Counted from the first letter of the stretch, positions 28,779 to 37,292 are shown. The stretch is 64,000 bases of DNA from Geomesophilobacter sediminis (GCF_016458275.1 NZ_JAEMHM010000003.1:186001-250000), one strand, 5' to 3'. Notes: a model not told the origin generated them from the sequence alone. Program-made: numbers and translations.

Positions 28779-30413
28779 TCAACGAGCCTCCGGCCCCTTT
28801 CTCCGGTAAAGCGATCGGAGGCTGGGGATCGTTGCCCGGGGTGCCGCCTGCGTGAGTTCCCGTCCCCGCCCCGGACGTGACGACGACTCCTCCCCTTCAT
28901 CCTCGTAATCGAGCGGTTTGGTCACGTCAGGAAGCCTTTTCATCCTCAAGGCATCGCAAACCGGTGTCAGCGCCACCGCGACCACGATGTTGATCACCAG
29001 GGCGAACACCCCGGCATAGGCGGGTAACGTGAAGGTCCCCAGGTGCAGGGAATAGACCGGCGACTTGAAACCGTTGGCCGCAACCATCGCCGTTCCCGAA
29101 ATCATCCCGCCTAGCCACCCGGCAAGTAGGGCCCGGTGGTGGAACCACCGCGTAAAGAGCCCGAAGATGATCGCCGGAAAGGTGGTCAGAACCCAGATCC
29201 CACCCAAAAGCTGCAGCAGGATGGCATATTGGGTCGGCAGGAACACGATGAAGGCCAAGGCCCCGACCTTGACCAAAAGCGAGACGATCTTCGCCAGCTG
29301 CGCCTCCTGCTGAAGGGTGCAGGCGGGGTTGAGGTACTCACGGTAGACGTTGCGGGTAAAGGTGTTGGCCGCCGCGATCGACATGATGGCCGCCGGCACG
29401 AGTGCTCCGATGGCAATGGCGGCGAAGCAGAACCCGGCGAACCAGGATGGAAACACCTTTAGGAACAGTTGGGGGACCGCGTCGTTCGGAGTGGCCGGAT
29501 GCACCCCGGCCGCCAGAGCCATCAGTCCCAGAAGGGCAATCATCCCGAGCAGAAAGGTATAGGCCGGCAGCAGGAAAGCATTGCGCCGGATCACCTTCCC
29601 GCTTGAGGAGCTGAGTATGCTGGTCACGGTATGGGGGTAGACGAAGGCAGCCAGGGCGGAACCGAAGGCAAGCGAGGCATAAGCGCCGAATCCGGCAGGA
29701 GGCAGGATAAGGTAGCCCGGCGGCTTCTTGGCGGCCAAGGCGACGCCGGCGGACCGGAACACCTCACCGTAACCCCCCAGCGCGAGGGGAATGGTCGTCA
29801 CCGCAACGAGCACCATCAGGTAGATCATGATGTCTTTTACGAAGGCGATCAAAGCCGGTGCCCGCAGCCCGCTGGTGTAGGTGTAAATCGCCAGGATCGC
29901 GAAAGCAAGCACCAGCGGCAGATCCTGAAGCCACCCGGCCCCCGCGATGCCCATGGCGCGGATCACCACCTGGATGCCGACCAATTGCAAGGCGATGTAC
30001 GGCATGGTGGCGAGCATGCCGGTGACGGCCACCGCCAGGGCAAGAGCGCCGGAGCCGTAACGCCCCTTCACGAAGTCGGCGGGGGTGACGAAGCGGTGCC
30101 GGTTCGCGACCGCCCAGAGCCGTGGCATGGTCAGAAACACGAAGGGGTAGACGATGACGGTATAGGGCAGGGCAAAAAAGCCGGCGGCACCGACCCCGAA
30201 GACCAGCGCGGGAACGGCGATCACGGTGTAGGCGGTGTAAAAGTCGCCGCCGACCAGAAACCAGGTGATGAAGGTTCCGAAGCGCCGCCCGGCCAGGCCC
30301 CATTCCTCGAGGAGGTTAAGGTCCCCCCGCCGCCAGTGCGCTGCGGCAAATCCCATCACGGTCACCGCCAGAAAGAAAAAGGTAAATACGGTTAGTGCGG
30401 ACCAGTTGACCAT
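28779..30413 (-). CDS. Sodium:solute symporter family transporter (MctP/ActP-like)
   Basis: Polytopic membrane protein of 544 residues with about 13 helices, starting VNWSALTVFTFFFLAVTVMG. SSS-family hallmarks include GRRFGTFITWFLVGGDFYTAYT (about residues 42-62), a sodium-site helix near 320-345 (CFAAIAIGALVPAAIMSIAA) and QLLGGIWVLTTFPAI. The C-terminus is a charged cytoplasmic tail. Adjacent DUF3311 genes accompany monocarboxylate-type SSS transporters, so the likely substrate is a small carboxylate such as acetate, lactate or pyruvate; this is inference from family context. GGGAGGTGA precedes the ATG. Confidence 0.88.
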   Translation of the reverse strand: MVNWSALTVFTFFFLAVTVMGFAAAHWRRGDLNLLEEWGLAGRRFGTFITWFLVGGDFYTAYTVIAVPALVFGVGAAGFFALPYTVIVYPFVFLTMPRLWAVANRHRFVTPADFVKGRYGSGALALAVAVTGMLATMPYIALQLVGIQVVIRAMGIAGAGWLQDLPLVLAFAILAIYTYTSGLRAPALIAFVKDIMIYLMVLVAVTTIPLALGGYGEVFRSAGVALAAKKPPGYLILPPAGFGAYASLAFGSALAAFVYPHTVTSILSSSSGKVIRRNAFLLPAYTFLLGMIALLGLMALAAGVHPATPNDAVPQLFLKVFPSWFAGFCFAAIAIGALVPAAIMSIAAANTFTRNVYREYLNPACTLQQEAQLAKIVSLLVKVGALAFIVFLPTQYAILLQLLGGIWVLTTFPAIIFGLFTRWFHHRALLAGWLGGMISGTAMVAANGFKSPVYSLHLGTFTLPAYAGVFALVINIVVAVALTPVCDALRMKRLPDVTKPLDYEDEGEESSSRPGRGRELTQAAPRATIPSLRSLYRRKGPEAR

Positions 30414-30419
30414 GTTACG

Positions 30420-30686
30420 TCACCTCCCGCGTTTCATCAGGTAATAAGCCAAACCGGTAGACAAGGCACTGAGAGGGACCCACAGGAACTGGTACCAGTA
30501 GAAGAACGGGAAACTGAAGAGTGTTGGTTCGTAACGGGAATAAAGCGGGGGGTAAAGCAGGGCGAGGTACGGCAGAACCAGCAGCAGGTACCATGAAACG
30601 GGTGGGCGTGGTAATCTCGGGCCTTGGTCGACTTCGCGCCCGACAGAATTTCGATGAGGGTTCGCGTGCTTCATGTGAGCAAGCAT
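30420..30686 (-). CDS. DUF3311 small membrane protein
   Basis: An 88-residue protein with two hydrophobic helices (about 31-50 and 62-83). The motif PYLALLYPPLYSRYEPTLF followed by PFFYWYQFLWVPLSALSTG is typical of DUF3311 proteins, which sit just before SSS-family carboxylate transporters and probably act as a small partner subunit. It ends six bases before the symporter start. An alternative ATG four codons in lacks a ribosome site. Confidence 0.82.
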   Translation of the reverse strand: MLAHMKHANPHRNSVGREVDQGPRLPRPPVSWYLLLVLPYLALLYPPLYSRYEPTLFSFPFFYWYQFLWVPLSALSTGLAYYLMKRGR

Positions 30687-30793
30687 CCCGGGGACACCCC
30701 CTTTCTTTGCGCGCCCTCCTCATTAATGGCATCACCACACCACCATCTTACTCTCTTCTCTTTTTTTCCGGAACTTACTTAGGTGGTACCTCC

Positions 30794-30872
30794 TGTGGGA
30801 GCGCCTTTCCAGGCGCGAAACCCCGTCTCGTTGCCGCCTTCGGCGGATCGCGCCAGGAATGGCGCTCCCACA
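30794..30872. repeat. BIME-like repeat (GTGGGAGCGCC...GGCGCTCCCAC)
   Basis: GTGGGAGCGCCTTTCCAGG at the left and its inverted partner CCAGGAATGGCGCTCCCAC at the right flank a central CCGCCTTCGGCGG hairpin. Near-identical copies are at 33058-33138 and 44704-44781. Confidence 0.75.
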
Positions 30873-30920
30873 TAATTTAATTTCCGCAGGTACTAGAATT
30901 ATTTTCCTGTTAAAAGGGCA

Positions 30921-31853
30921 TCACCGGATCCCGATCAGAAGCAGCGCGGTGAGGGTGACGCAGCTGACCAGAAACCAGAGGGCCACCCCCTGGAGGAGCG
31001 GACGGAGGCCCACCTTTTTCAACAGATCCCGGGACAAGCCGGCGCCGATCAAGAAAAGGCAGACGACCAGGGCCTGCCGGGCGACACTCGCCGCGCCTTC
31101 ATAAACCTGGTGGAACTGGGGAAGCACGGTGCGGATGGTCGCGGCAACGAGAAAACCGACGATAAAAAGGGGTACCCCGACCCTATGGTTGGAGCGCTTG
31201 ATTGCTCCGGCCGCGATGACAACCGGGGTGATCCAGATGGCTCGGGAAAGCTTCACCGTGGTCCCTACGGCAAGGGCCTGCTTGCCGTAGGCGGCGGCTG
31301 CGCCGACGACGCTGCTCGTGTCATGGATGGCCAGACCCGCCCAGGTACCGAAGATGTTTTCGTTCAAATGCATCCAGTGCCCGAGAGCCGGGAACAAGAG
31401 GAGCGCGACCGAATTCAAGAGAAACACCGTCGCCAGGGACACGGCAATCTCGTGATCTTTGGCCTTGAGTACCGGGGCCATCGCTGCGATGGCGCTCCCC
31501 CCGCAGATCGCGGTGCCAAAGGAGATCAGGGCGGAGGTGTTGCCGTCTACCTTGAGGAGCCTCCCCAACACATAGCCGAGGGTAAGCGTGATCCCGATGC
31601 CAATGACGGTGAAGTACACCGTGGCGCCCCCCGCCTGGGCCACCTCCCCCAGGCTCAGGCCAAAGCCGAGGCCGACCACCGAAACCTGCAGCAACATCTT
31701 GCTCCAACGCCCGGAGACGTGATGCCAGGGGTTGCCGAGAATGAGGCTGAAAAGCACCCCGGTCACCAAGGCCATGGCGGTGCTTACCTCAGGGCTAGCG
31801 GCGGCGACGAGGCAGGCAACGAACAACATCTTTTTGAGGTTTTCTCCGTTCAT
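30921..31853 (-). CDS. YeiH/UPF0324-family membrane transporter
   Basis: Integral membrane protein of 310 residues with about nine to ten helices. Family motifs are LLQVSVVGLGFGLSL (about 48-62), ISFGTAICGGSAIAAMAP (about 101-118), and WAGLAIHDTSSVVGAAAAYG (about 175-194). These match the YeiH/PSE family, annotated as putative sulfate or sulfur-compound exporters. The ATG follows GGAGGG; a longer frame upstream runs through the divergent promoter. It is divergent from a LysR gene, the same arrangement as yeiH/yeiE in E. coli. Confidence 0.87.
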   Translation of the reverse strand: MNGENLKKMLFVACLVAAASPEVSTAMALVTGVLFSLILGNPWHHVSGRWSKMLLQVSVVGLGFGLSLGEVAQAGGATVYFTVIGIGITLTLGYVLGRLLKVDGNTSALISFGTAICGGSAIAAMAPVLKAKDHEIAVSLATVFLLNSVALLLFPALGHWMHLNENIFGTWAGLAIHDTSSVVGAAAAYGKQALAVGTTVKLSRAIWITPVVIAAGAIKRSNHRVGVPLFIVGFLVAATIRTVLPQFHQVYEGAASVARQALVVCLFLIGAGLSRDLLKKVGLRPLLQGVALWFLVSCVTLTALLLIGIR

Positions 31854-31870
31854 GTTCCCTCCATAGCAAT

Positions 31871-31883
31871 TATGGTTGCCATA
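31871..31883. promoter_or_regulatory. Candidate LysR operator between divergent genes
   Basis: TATGG-TTG-CCATA is a perfect inverted repeat centred in the 103-base divergent intergenic region, a plausible site for the adjacent LysR protein. Confidence 0.35.
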
Positions 31884-31956
31884 TATACAGCTTCCCGCGT
31901 ATAAACAAAAATCCGAAATATTCATCTTTTTGATCATATTTACTGATGAGGCTGCT

Positions 31957-32841
31957 ATGGCAATCACCCTGAGACAGTTGGCGGTGTTCCGCACCGTTGC
32001 CGAGACCGGCCACGCCACCCGGGCCAGCGAAACGATTGGCATCACCCAGTCGGCGGTAAGCATGGCCATCGCCGAACTGGAACGACTGGCAGGCGCCCCG
32101 CTTTTCGAGCGCAAAGGAAGAAAGCTCCTGCTGAACGACCGGGGCCGTCACATCCTCCCCGACGTGATCGATGTCCTGGAAAAGGTATCCCGGATCGAAA
32201 GGTACCTGGACGAATCGCTGGAAGAGCCGGTCGGGGTGCTCAAGGTCGGGGCGAGCACCACGATAGGCAATTACCTGCTGCCGCTTCTGGTCGGCGCGTT
32301 CGAGCGTCGTTTTCCCCGGGCCAGGGCCCTTTTGGAGGTCGCCAATACCAAACAAATCGAGACGGCCGTGGAATCGGGGGAATATGACGTCGGCTTGGTG
32401 GAAGGCCCGCCGCACTCCCAGTCCCTGAAAGTCTCGGTCTGGCGCGAGGACGAGTTGGTGGTGATCGTCGGGAGGGAGCATCCGCTGGCGAAGCACCCGC
32501 GTACCGCTTCTGCCGCGGAACTTGAAGATCTGAAGTGGATCATGCGAGAGAGCGGGTCCGGCACCCGGGAAGTCTTCGAAAAAGCCATGCATGAAGCCGG
32601 GTTGCGCTATGACATCGGCATGGTGCTGGGGCACACGGAGGCGATCAAGAAGGCTGTCGAGGCGGGATTGGGCGTCGGCTGCCTGTCGCGACTCGCCGTT
32701 CAGCGGGAGATCCTGCAAGGTTGGCTCATCGAGGTTGCCACCCCGCTCAACCTGCAGCGAAACCTCTACATCCTCACCCAGGAAACCGGCTACACCTCGC
32801 GGCTGCTTTCGGCATACCTTGCACTGCTGGAAGGGGCTTGA
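31957..32841 (+). CDS. LysR-family transcriptional regulator (YeiE-like)
   Basis: Regulator of 294 residues. The N-terminal winged helix-turn-helix reads MAITLRQLAVFRTVAETG, then ITQSAVSMAIAELERLAGAPLFERKGRK. The effector domain covers about 90-290 with VGASTTIGNYLLP and RESGSGTREVFEKAM, the latter common in CysB/CbbR/YeiE-like proteins. The start at 31957 follows TGAGG; an in-frame ATG at 31876 would extend over the operator. It probably controls itself and the divergent YeiH-type gene; an anion effector such as sulfite is possible by analogy only. Confidence 0.88.
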   Translation: MAITLRQLAVFRTVAETGHATRASETIGITQSAVSMAIAELERLAGAPLFERKGRKLLLNDRGRHILPDVIDVLEKVSRIERYLDESLEEPVGVLKVGASTTIGNYLLPLLVGAFERRFPRARALLEVANTKQIETAVESGEYDVGLVEGPPHSQSLKVSVWREDELVVIVGREHPLAKHPRTASAAELEDLKWIMRESGSGTREVFEKAMHEAGLRYDIGMVLGHTEAIKKAVEAGLGVGCLSRLAVQREILQGWLIEVATPLNLQRNLYILTQETGYTSRLLSAYLALLEGA

Positions 32842-33221
32842 TTCAAAGGCGGCTTTTCTCTCGATGGCGGCAGTGATTCGCGACTGGAAAGGCGCTCCCA
32901 CCGAGTTTGGTTCGGTACTGCCAAAGGCCTGAACACCTGCATATCACCCTCATTTGATTCCCCTGCGAAAGCATCAAATACTGGTGCATCCCCCTGTAGG
33001 AGCGACATTCCTGCCGCGATCCTAACCTCCATAAAAAAGCACGGTAGCGCCAACCCTGTGGGAGCGCCTTTCCAGGCGCGATTAGCGGCATTGGAAGTTA
33101 CCGCCTGCGGCGGATCGCGCCAGGAATGGCGCTCCCACAAGAAAGGCCGCTTCCGTCCGTTATGTAACAATGTCGCTCCTGCACCTGGGTGGCCGGCCCG
33201 TCCATTGACTTCAAAAATCCG
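32842..33221. other. Repeat-filled intergenic region
   Basis: No gene seen. One full BIME (33058-33138) and several degenerate half copies (for example about 32877-32902 and 32995-33020) fill the gap between the LysR gene and the ArsR-rhodanese promoter. Confidence 0.55.
33058..33138. repeat. BIME-like repeat, second copy
   Basis: GTGGGAGCGCCTTTCCAGG and CCAGGAATGGCGCTCCCAC flank a CCGCCTGCGGCGG hairpin, as at 30794 and 44704. Confidence 0.75.
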
Positions 33222-33251
33222 TTGACATTCAAATAATCATTTGATTATATG
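33222..33251 (+). promoter_or_regulatory. Promoter with embedded ArsR-type operator
   Basis: TTGACA (33222-33227) with TATATG/TTATAT 17-18 bases downstream. Between the two lies ATAATCA-TT-TGATTAT (33233-33248), a perfect inverted repeat of the kind bound by ArsR-family repressors. It suggests autorepression of the following operon. Confidence 0.6.
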
Positions 33252-33327
33252 GTAGCCGCGATGGCGATGACTTGCCTCGTCGGGCTCCGGCCCAGCTGTT
33301 TACCTAACCGGTGCAAAGAGGTATTTC

Positions 33328-34026
33328 GTGGACTTGGAAAACATCCCCCCCCTGCTCTATCAGCAGTTTGCCCGCGTCGGCCAGGCACTGGCCAGCCAGC
33401 AGCGGGTTCGCATTCTCAACCTGCTCTGCCAAAGGGACCGGACCGTTGATGATCTGGCCGAGGAGCTGGGCCAGAGTTCGGCCAACACCAGCGCCCACCT
33501 CAAGATCCTTCGCGAGGCGCACCTGATCGACATCCGCCGCGAGGGACGCAACGCCTTCTGCTCCCTGGGGAGTGGTCCGGCGATCCGCCTGTGGATGGCG
33601 CTGCGCGACTTCGCGCTGGAGGAGGATCCGGTAGCCCGTGAACTCATGCGCGCATACGAGCGGGACGTCGTCTCGGTGGGGCAGATCCTCGGTGAGGACG
33701 CTCTGGAAATGGTCCGCAACGGCGATGCCATCCTGGTGGATCTCCGCCCGCCCAGGGAATTTGAGGCGGGCCATCTGCCGATGGCACAGAGCATTCCGGT
33801 TGAGGAACTGGCGACGCACCTGAAGGAGCTGCCCAAAGACAAGACGGTATTTATTTACCGCCGGAGCCCCTTCTGCGTCGGTACGGTCAAAGCGGCGAAG
33901 ATATTGAAGGAAGCGGGATTCGATACGCGGCGGCTGCGGGACGGCGTTGCCGAATGGCGGGCCGCGGGAAGAGCGCTGGAACAGGAATCCGAGGCGGTCG
34001 GCACCAAGAAAGGAAAAGCGGCATGA
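33328..34026 (+). CDS. ArsR-family regulator fused to a rhodanese domain
   Basis: A 232-residue fusion. Residues about 10-95 form the ArsR winged helix (LASQQRVRILNLL, then SSANTSAHLKILREAHLI). Residues about 125-220 form a rhodanese domain (DAILVDLRPPREFEAGHLPMAQSIP). In related ArsR-rhodanese proteins the active loop reads Y-C-R-G-P-Y-C; here it is YRRSPFCVG, so the usual catalytic Cys is Arg while the second Cys remains. It is therefore more likely a redox or sulfur sensor than an active sulfurtransferase. The start is GTG after AAAGAGGT. Its stop overlaps the TlpA gene (ATGA). Confidence 0.9.
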   Translation: MDLENIPPLLYQQFARVGQALASQQRVRILNLLCQRDRTVDDLAEELGQSSANTSAHLKILREAHLIDIRREGRNAFCSLGSGPAIRLWMALRDFALEEDPVARELMRAYERDVVSVGQILGEDALEMVRNGDAILVDLRPPREFEAGHLPMAQSIPVEELATHLKELPKDKTVFIYRRSPFCVGTVKAAKILKEAGFDTRRLRDGVAEWRAAGRALEQESEAVGTKKGKAA

Positions 34027-34544
34027 AATACTGGAAAATCACCCTCCAACTCGTGGTTCTTCTCGCCATCGGTCTCTACCTTTTCCCGTTGCTGCGGGAG
34101 CGGGTCGCCTTTGCCGGCAACCGGCCGGCCACTCACCAGGCGGCGCCCAACTTCACCCTCAGCGGCCTTACCGGGAACCGGGTCGACCTCGGCGATTACC
34201 GCGGCAAGGTCGTCCTGGTCAATTTCTTCGCCAGTTGGTGTCCCCCCTGCCGCATGGAAATACCCGGGTTCCAAAGGACGTTCGCTGCCTATCAGCGGCA
34301 GGGGTTTACCGTCATCGGTCTCGCCCTGGACGATGTTCCCCCCGGCTTCGTCCAAAAGATGGGGATGACCTATCCGCTCGCCCTCGCCACCGACCACGTG
34401 ATCGACGCCTACGGCAACGTCTCCAGCATCCCTGTTTCGTTTTTGGTCGGGAAAGACGGCAGAATCATCAAGAAGGTTATGGGGTTGTACTCGGAAACGA
34501 GTCTGAGAAACGACGTCGAACGGGCGTTAAGCGGCAGGATCTGA
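34023..34544 (+). CDS. TlpA-like membrane-anchored thiol-disulfide oxidoreductase
   Basis: A 173-residue protein with an N-terminal helix (about 7-24) as signal anchor and a periplasmic thioredoxin fold. The redox site is FFASWCPPCRMEIPGF (WCPPC at about 75-79), and the cis-Pro loop reads VSSIPVSFLVGKDGRI. Such proteins keep cytochrome c heme-site cysteines reduced or act on other periplasmic disulfides. It sits between the ArsR-rhodanese regulator and CcdA, its likely electron donor. The ATG overlaps the regulator stop. Confidence 0.92.
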   Translation: MKYWKITLQLVVLLAIGLYLFPLLRERVAFAGNRPATHQAAPNFTLSGLTGNRVDLGDYRGKVVLVNFFASWCPPCRMEIPGFQRTFAAYQRQGFTVIGLALDDVPPGFVQKMGMTYPLALATDHVIDAYGNVSSIPVSFLVGKDGRIIKKVMGLYSETSLRNDVERALSGRI

Positions 34545-34545
34545 C

Positions 34546-35259
34546 ATGAAAGACGTTACCTTGTTCATGGCGTTTGCCGGAGGGATCCTCTCATTTTTCT
34601 CCCCGTGCGTGATTCCCCTGGTTCCTTCGTATCTCTCCTTTATCACCGGCATCTCCTTTGAGGAACTTACCGGGTCTGACAATCGGCGCCAGGTACTGGC
34701 CGCCACCCTCAAAAACTCACTGCTTTTCGTGGCCGGATTCTCGGTGGTATTCATCCTGCTGGGCGCTTCATCGAGCTTTCTGGGCAGCCTCCTTTCCGAT
34801 TACCAGGATGTGCTGAGAAAGATCGGCGGGGTGCTTATCGCCGTCATGGGCCTTTATATTGCCGGAGTTTTCAACTTCGGTTTCCTCTCCCTGGAGAAAA
34901 GGGTGCATCTGCGCAACAAGCCGGCCGGCCTGCTGGGATCCTTCCTGGTCGGAACCGCCTTCGCCGCCGGCTGGACCCCGTGCATCGGTCCGGTCCTTGG
35001 CTCCATCCTCGTTTATGCCAGTACCACCGACTCCGTCGGAACCGGGATCACCCTCCTTTCGGCCTATGCCTTCGGGCTGGCCCTCCCTTTCCTGATAACT
35101 TCCCTTGCCATCAACAGCGCCCTGGGATTCTTCCGTAAGATGCACCGGTTCATGAGGCTCGCCTCGGTCACCAGCGGAGTCGTACTCACCGCCGCGGGAG
35201 TGATGCTCTGTACCGGTACCCTGGGCCTGATGACCAGATACCTCCAGGCTGCCCTCTAA
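34546..35259 (+). CDS. CcdA-type cytochrome c biogenesis/thiol transport protein
   Basis: A membrane protein of 237 residues with six helices. It starts with FAGGILSFFSPCVIPLVPSY (conserved Pro-Cys redox helix 1, Cys near 22) and has the partner cysteine in AFAAGWTPCIGPVLGSIL (helix 4). It carries reducing equivalents from cytoplasmic thioredoxin across the membrane, here most likely to the adjacent TlpA-like protein. It starts one base past the TlpA stop. The C-terminus ends in a last helix (LTAAGVMLCTGTLGLM). Confidence 0.92.
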   Translation: MKDVTLFMAFAGGILSFFSPCVIPLVPSYLSFITGISFEELTGSDNRRQVLAATLKNSLLFVAGFSVVFILLGASSSFLGSLLSDYQDVLRKIGGVLIAVMGLYIAGVFNFGFLSLEKRVHLRNKPAGLLGSFLVGTAFAAGWTPCIGPVLGSILVYASTTDSVGTGITLLSAYAFGLALPFLITSLAINSALGFFRKMHRFMRLASVTSGVVLTAAGVMLCTGTLGLMTRYLQAAL

Positions 35260-35284
35260 ACGCAGAGGGGGACAAAACGCAGAG

Positions 35285-35347
35285 GGGGACAGGCACCATT
35301 TAATGTGCACCATAAAGGTCCTCGCACATTAATTGGTGCCTGTCCCC
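35285..35347. repeat. Long hairpin repeat GGGGACAGGCACC...GGTGCCTGTCCCC
   Basis: Two 24-base arms pair with one mismatch around a 15-base loop. A direct doublet of AAACGCAGAGGGGGACA (35258-35290) precedes it, and AAAGGTCCT in the loop can pair with AGGACCTTT at 35350-35358. This is a REP-like element between ccdA and the cytochrome gene; it could also act as a transcript stop. Confidence 0.7.
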
Positions 35348-35420
35348 TTAGGACCTTTAGGAGAACTTTCGAAAAAAGCGGGCACCGGCCTGTCTTTTAC
35401 ACGATGCAAAAGGAGTACAC

Positions 35421-37292
35421 ATGAAGCGGCTCGTCTTGTTGGTGATCCTGGCTACCTCTTCCGCGGCCTGGGGATACGACGCGAAGTCACAGTGCGTGAT
35501 CTGCCACGGTGACCAAAGCAAGATGAAGGCGCTGGGCGCCGAATCGATGTACCTGGACCCGGCCCAGGTCGACCGGGAAACGCACATGGAAGGCGCCACC
35601 TGCGTCGATTGCCACCTGGGGGACGGCTCGCAGTCTATCAAGGAGGGGTCGCACCGGGGGATGCTCCGTCCTTTCGTGGTCGCGGTCGGCCCCAAGGTAA
35701 AGGGGGAGGCACTTTCCCGGGAGTCGGCCGGTGCGCTGCAGCCGATCCTCCCGCGGGGGGCCGGGATGGATCGGATGATTCCCAAGGGTGATCCGGAAAA
35801 GCTGAAGGCGGTCGGCGCCAAGACGATCGTCGGTATCGAGTGGCACGACCGGGATCCCGAAACCCTGGCTTACTCGCCCAAGATCGCCGAGCAGACCTGC
35901 GGGCGCTGCCATGAAAAAGAGGTGAAGGATTACAACAGCTCAGACAAGGGGCTCATGAAACACCAGCGCGCCTTCCGCTCCTGGTCGGAAATGCTCCCCG
36001 GCCCCCAGAACTGCGGCATGTGGTTTGGGCAGAATTACGAAAACCTGAAGGGGCAGACCGCGGTCACCTACCGCGCCGACCAGAACGCCGCCTCGGACCG
36101 CAGTTGCAACATGTGCCACCCCGGCTGTAACGACTGCCACTATCGCCCCTTCGCCGGGAAAGGGCGCCACTCCTACGGAAAACCCGACACCGCCAGTTGT
36201 TACGGCGGAGGGAGGGCCAGCACCTGCCACGCCGGGCCGATGGACCGCCGCCGCGGCGCGGGCTTTGTCCGGGGCGACTACTCGTTCCCCAATTCGCTCC
36301 CGCAGGGCGCCCACGTCAAGGCAGGGGTGCAGTGCCTGGACTGCCACAAGCCGGTCAATCACAACTTCGGCCATCTCGCCGCCGACGACGCGCGGTCGGC
36401 CTGCGCCACCTGTCATGGCGACATCGTGCAGGCGGTCAAAAGCTCCGCCCACGCAAACGTCGACTGCGCCGCCTGCCACGTAACCGTGTCCGGCGCCTAC
36501 CAGTACACCTTCTGGGGCAACGGCAACACCTTGGGGGTGGAAACCCCGTATGCCAAGCACAAGGAGTACTACGGGACCCGGAACCTGCCGACACTGATCC
36601 GTGACGCGGTCGGCCGCTGGATCGGGGTCAAGCCCTACCCGATGGCGGTTATGAACCAGACCCGGGAGCTTGGTCCCACCGGCCTGCTCTTCCGGTCCAT
36701 TCCCAAAAGGTCGATTCCCGGCAACGTCAGGATCGGCGAGCCCCCGGCGATTGAGGTTTCCCGTACCGTCACTGACGTGAACGACGCCTTCATCGTGATC
36801 GGCACCCGGAGCGACCTTCCGTCGGGTAACAAGGCGATCCTGTGGGTTCAGATGGACAAGCTGAGCCATGCCCTAGGCAAAGCCCGCGGCTGTGCCACCT
36901 GCCACGAATCTCATGCCCAGGTGGGCAAATCGGAGTGGACCTACTTCGAAGGAAAGGACGTCACCAAGCCGTTCAAGGGAAGCTACACGGTGACCGCGGA
37001 TCGGGACGGGATTCGGTTCAGCGAGGTCAAGTGGGAGGTTCCGGCGCTGGCTGCCAACCGGAAGATAGAGGACCTGGCACCCTTTGCGGTGCTGCCCCGG
37101 GATGCGTGGGATGTAAAGGGAATAGACTTCTCGATTCCGTTTGATGAGAAGAAGACCGGGCAGGCGCGGAGCGACCTGGACCGGTTCCTCGCCGGGCTGG
37201 AAAAGCTGCCGCCATCGGCTGAGGTCAGCAAGATCAGGGCCATTGCCTACCACAACCTGGCGGTGGCGAAAAAGATGACGGAGAACAAATAG
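35421..37292 (+). CDS. Periplasmic multiheme c-type cytochrome (nine CXXCH plus one CX8CH)
   Basis: A secreted protein of 623 residues with a signal peptide of about 18 residues (KRLVLLVILATSSAAWG). Nine CXXCH sites are readable: CVICH (25), CVDCH (61), CGRCH (about 161), CNMCH and CNDCH (about 230-240), CLDCH, CATCH and CAACH (about 305-350), and CATCHES (about 492). An extra C260-X8-C269-H motif (CYGGGRASTCH) could be an unusual heme site or a structural pair. Long heme-free stretches at 66-155, 365-485 and 500-623 suggest a catalytic domain structure. The substrate is unknown; the TlpA/CcdA/ArsR-rhodanese neighbours point to sulfur, selenium or similar oxyanion chemistry, as inference. Confidence 0.88.
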   Translation: MKRLVLLVILATSSAAWGYDAKSQCVICHGDQSKMKALGAESMYLDPAQVDRETHMEGATCVDCHLGDGSQSIKEGSHRGMLRPFVVAVGPKVKGEALSRESAGALQPILPRGAGMDRMIPKGDPEKLKAVGAKTIVGIEWHDRDPETLAYSPKIAEQTCGRCHEKEVKDYNSSDKGLMKHQRAFRSWSEMLPGPQNCGMWFGQNYENLKGQTAVTYRADQNAASDRSCNMCHPGCNDCHYRPFAGKGRHSYGKPDTASCYGGGRASTCHAGPMDRRRGAGFVRGDYSFPNSLPQGAHVKAGVQCLDCHKPVNHNFGHLAADDARSACATCHGDIVQAVKSSAHANVDCAACHVTVSGAYQYTFWGNGNTLGVETPYAKHKEYYGTRNLPTLIRDAVGRWIGVKPYPMAVMNQTRELGPTGLLFRSIPKRSIPGNVRIGEPPAIEVSRTVTDVNDAFIVIGTRSDLPSGNKAILWVQMDKLSHALGKARGCATCHESHAQVGKSEWTYFEGKDVTKPFKGSYTVTADRDGIRFSEVKWEVPALAANRKIEDLAPFAVLPRDAWDVKGIDFSIPFDEKKTGQARSDLDRFLAGLEKLPPSAEVSKIRAIAYHNLAVAKKMTENK

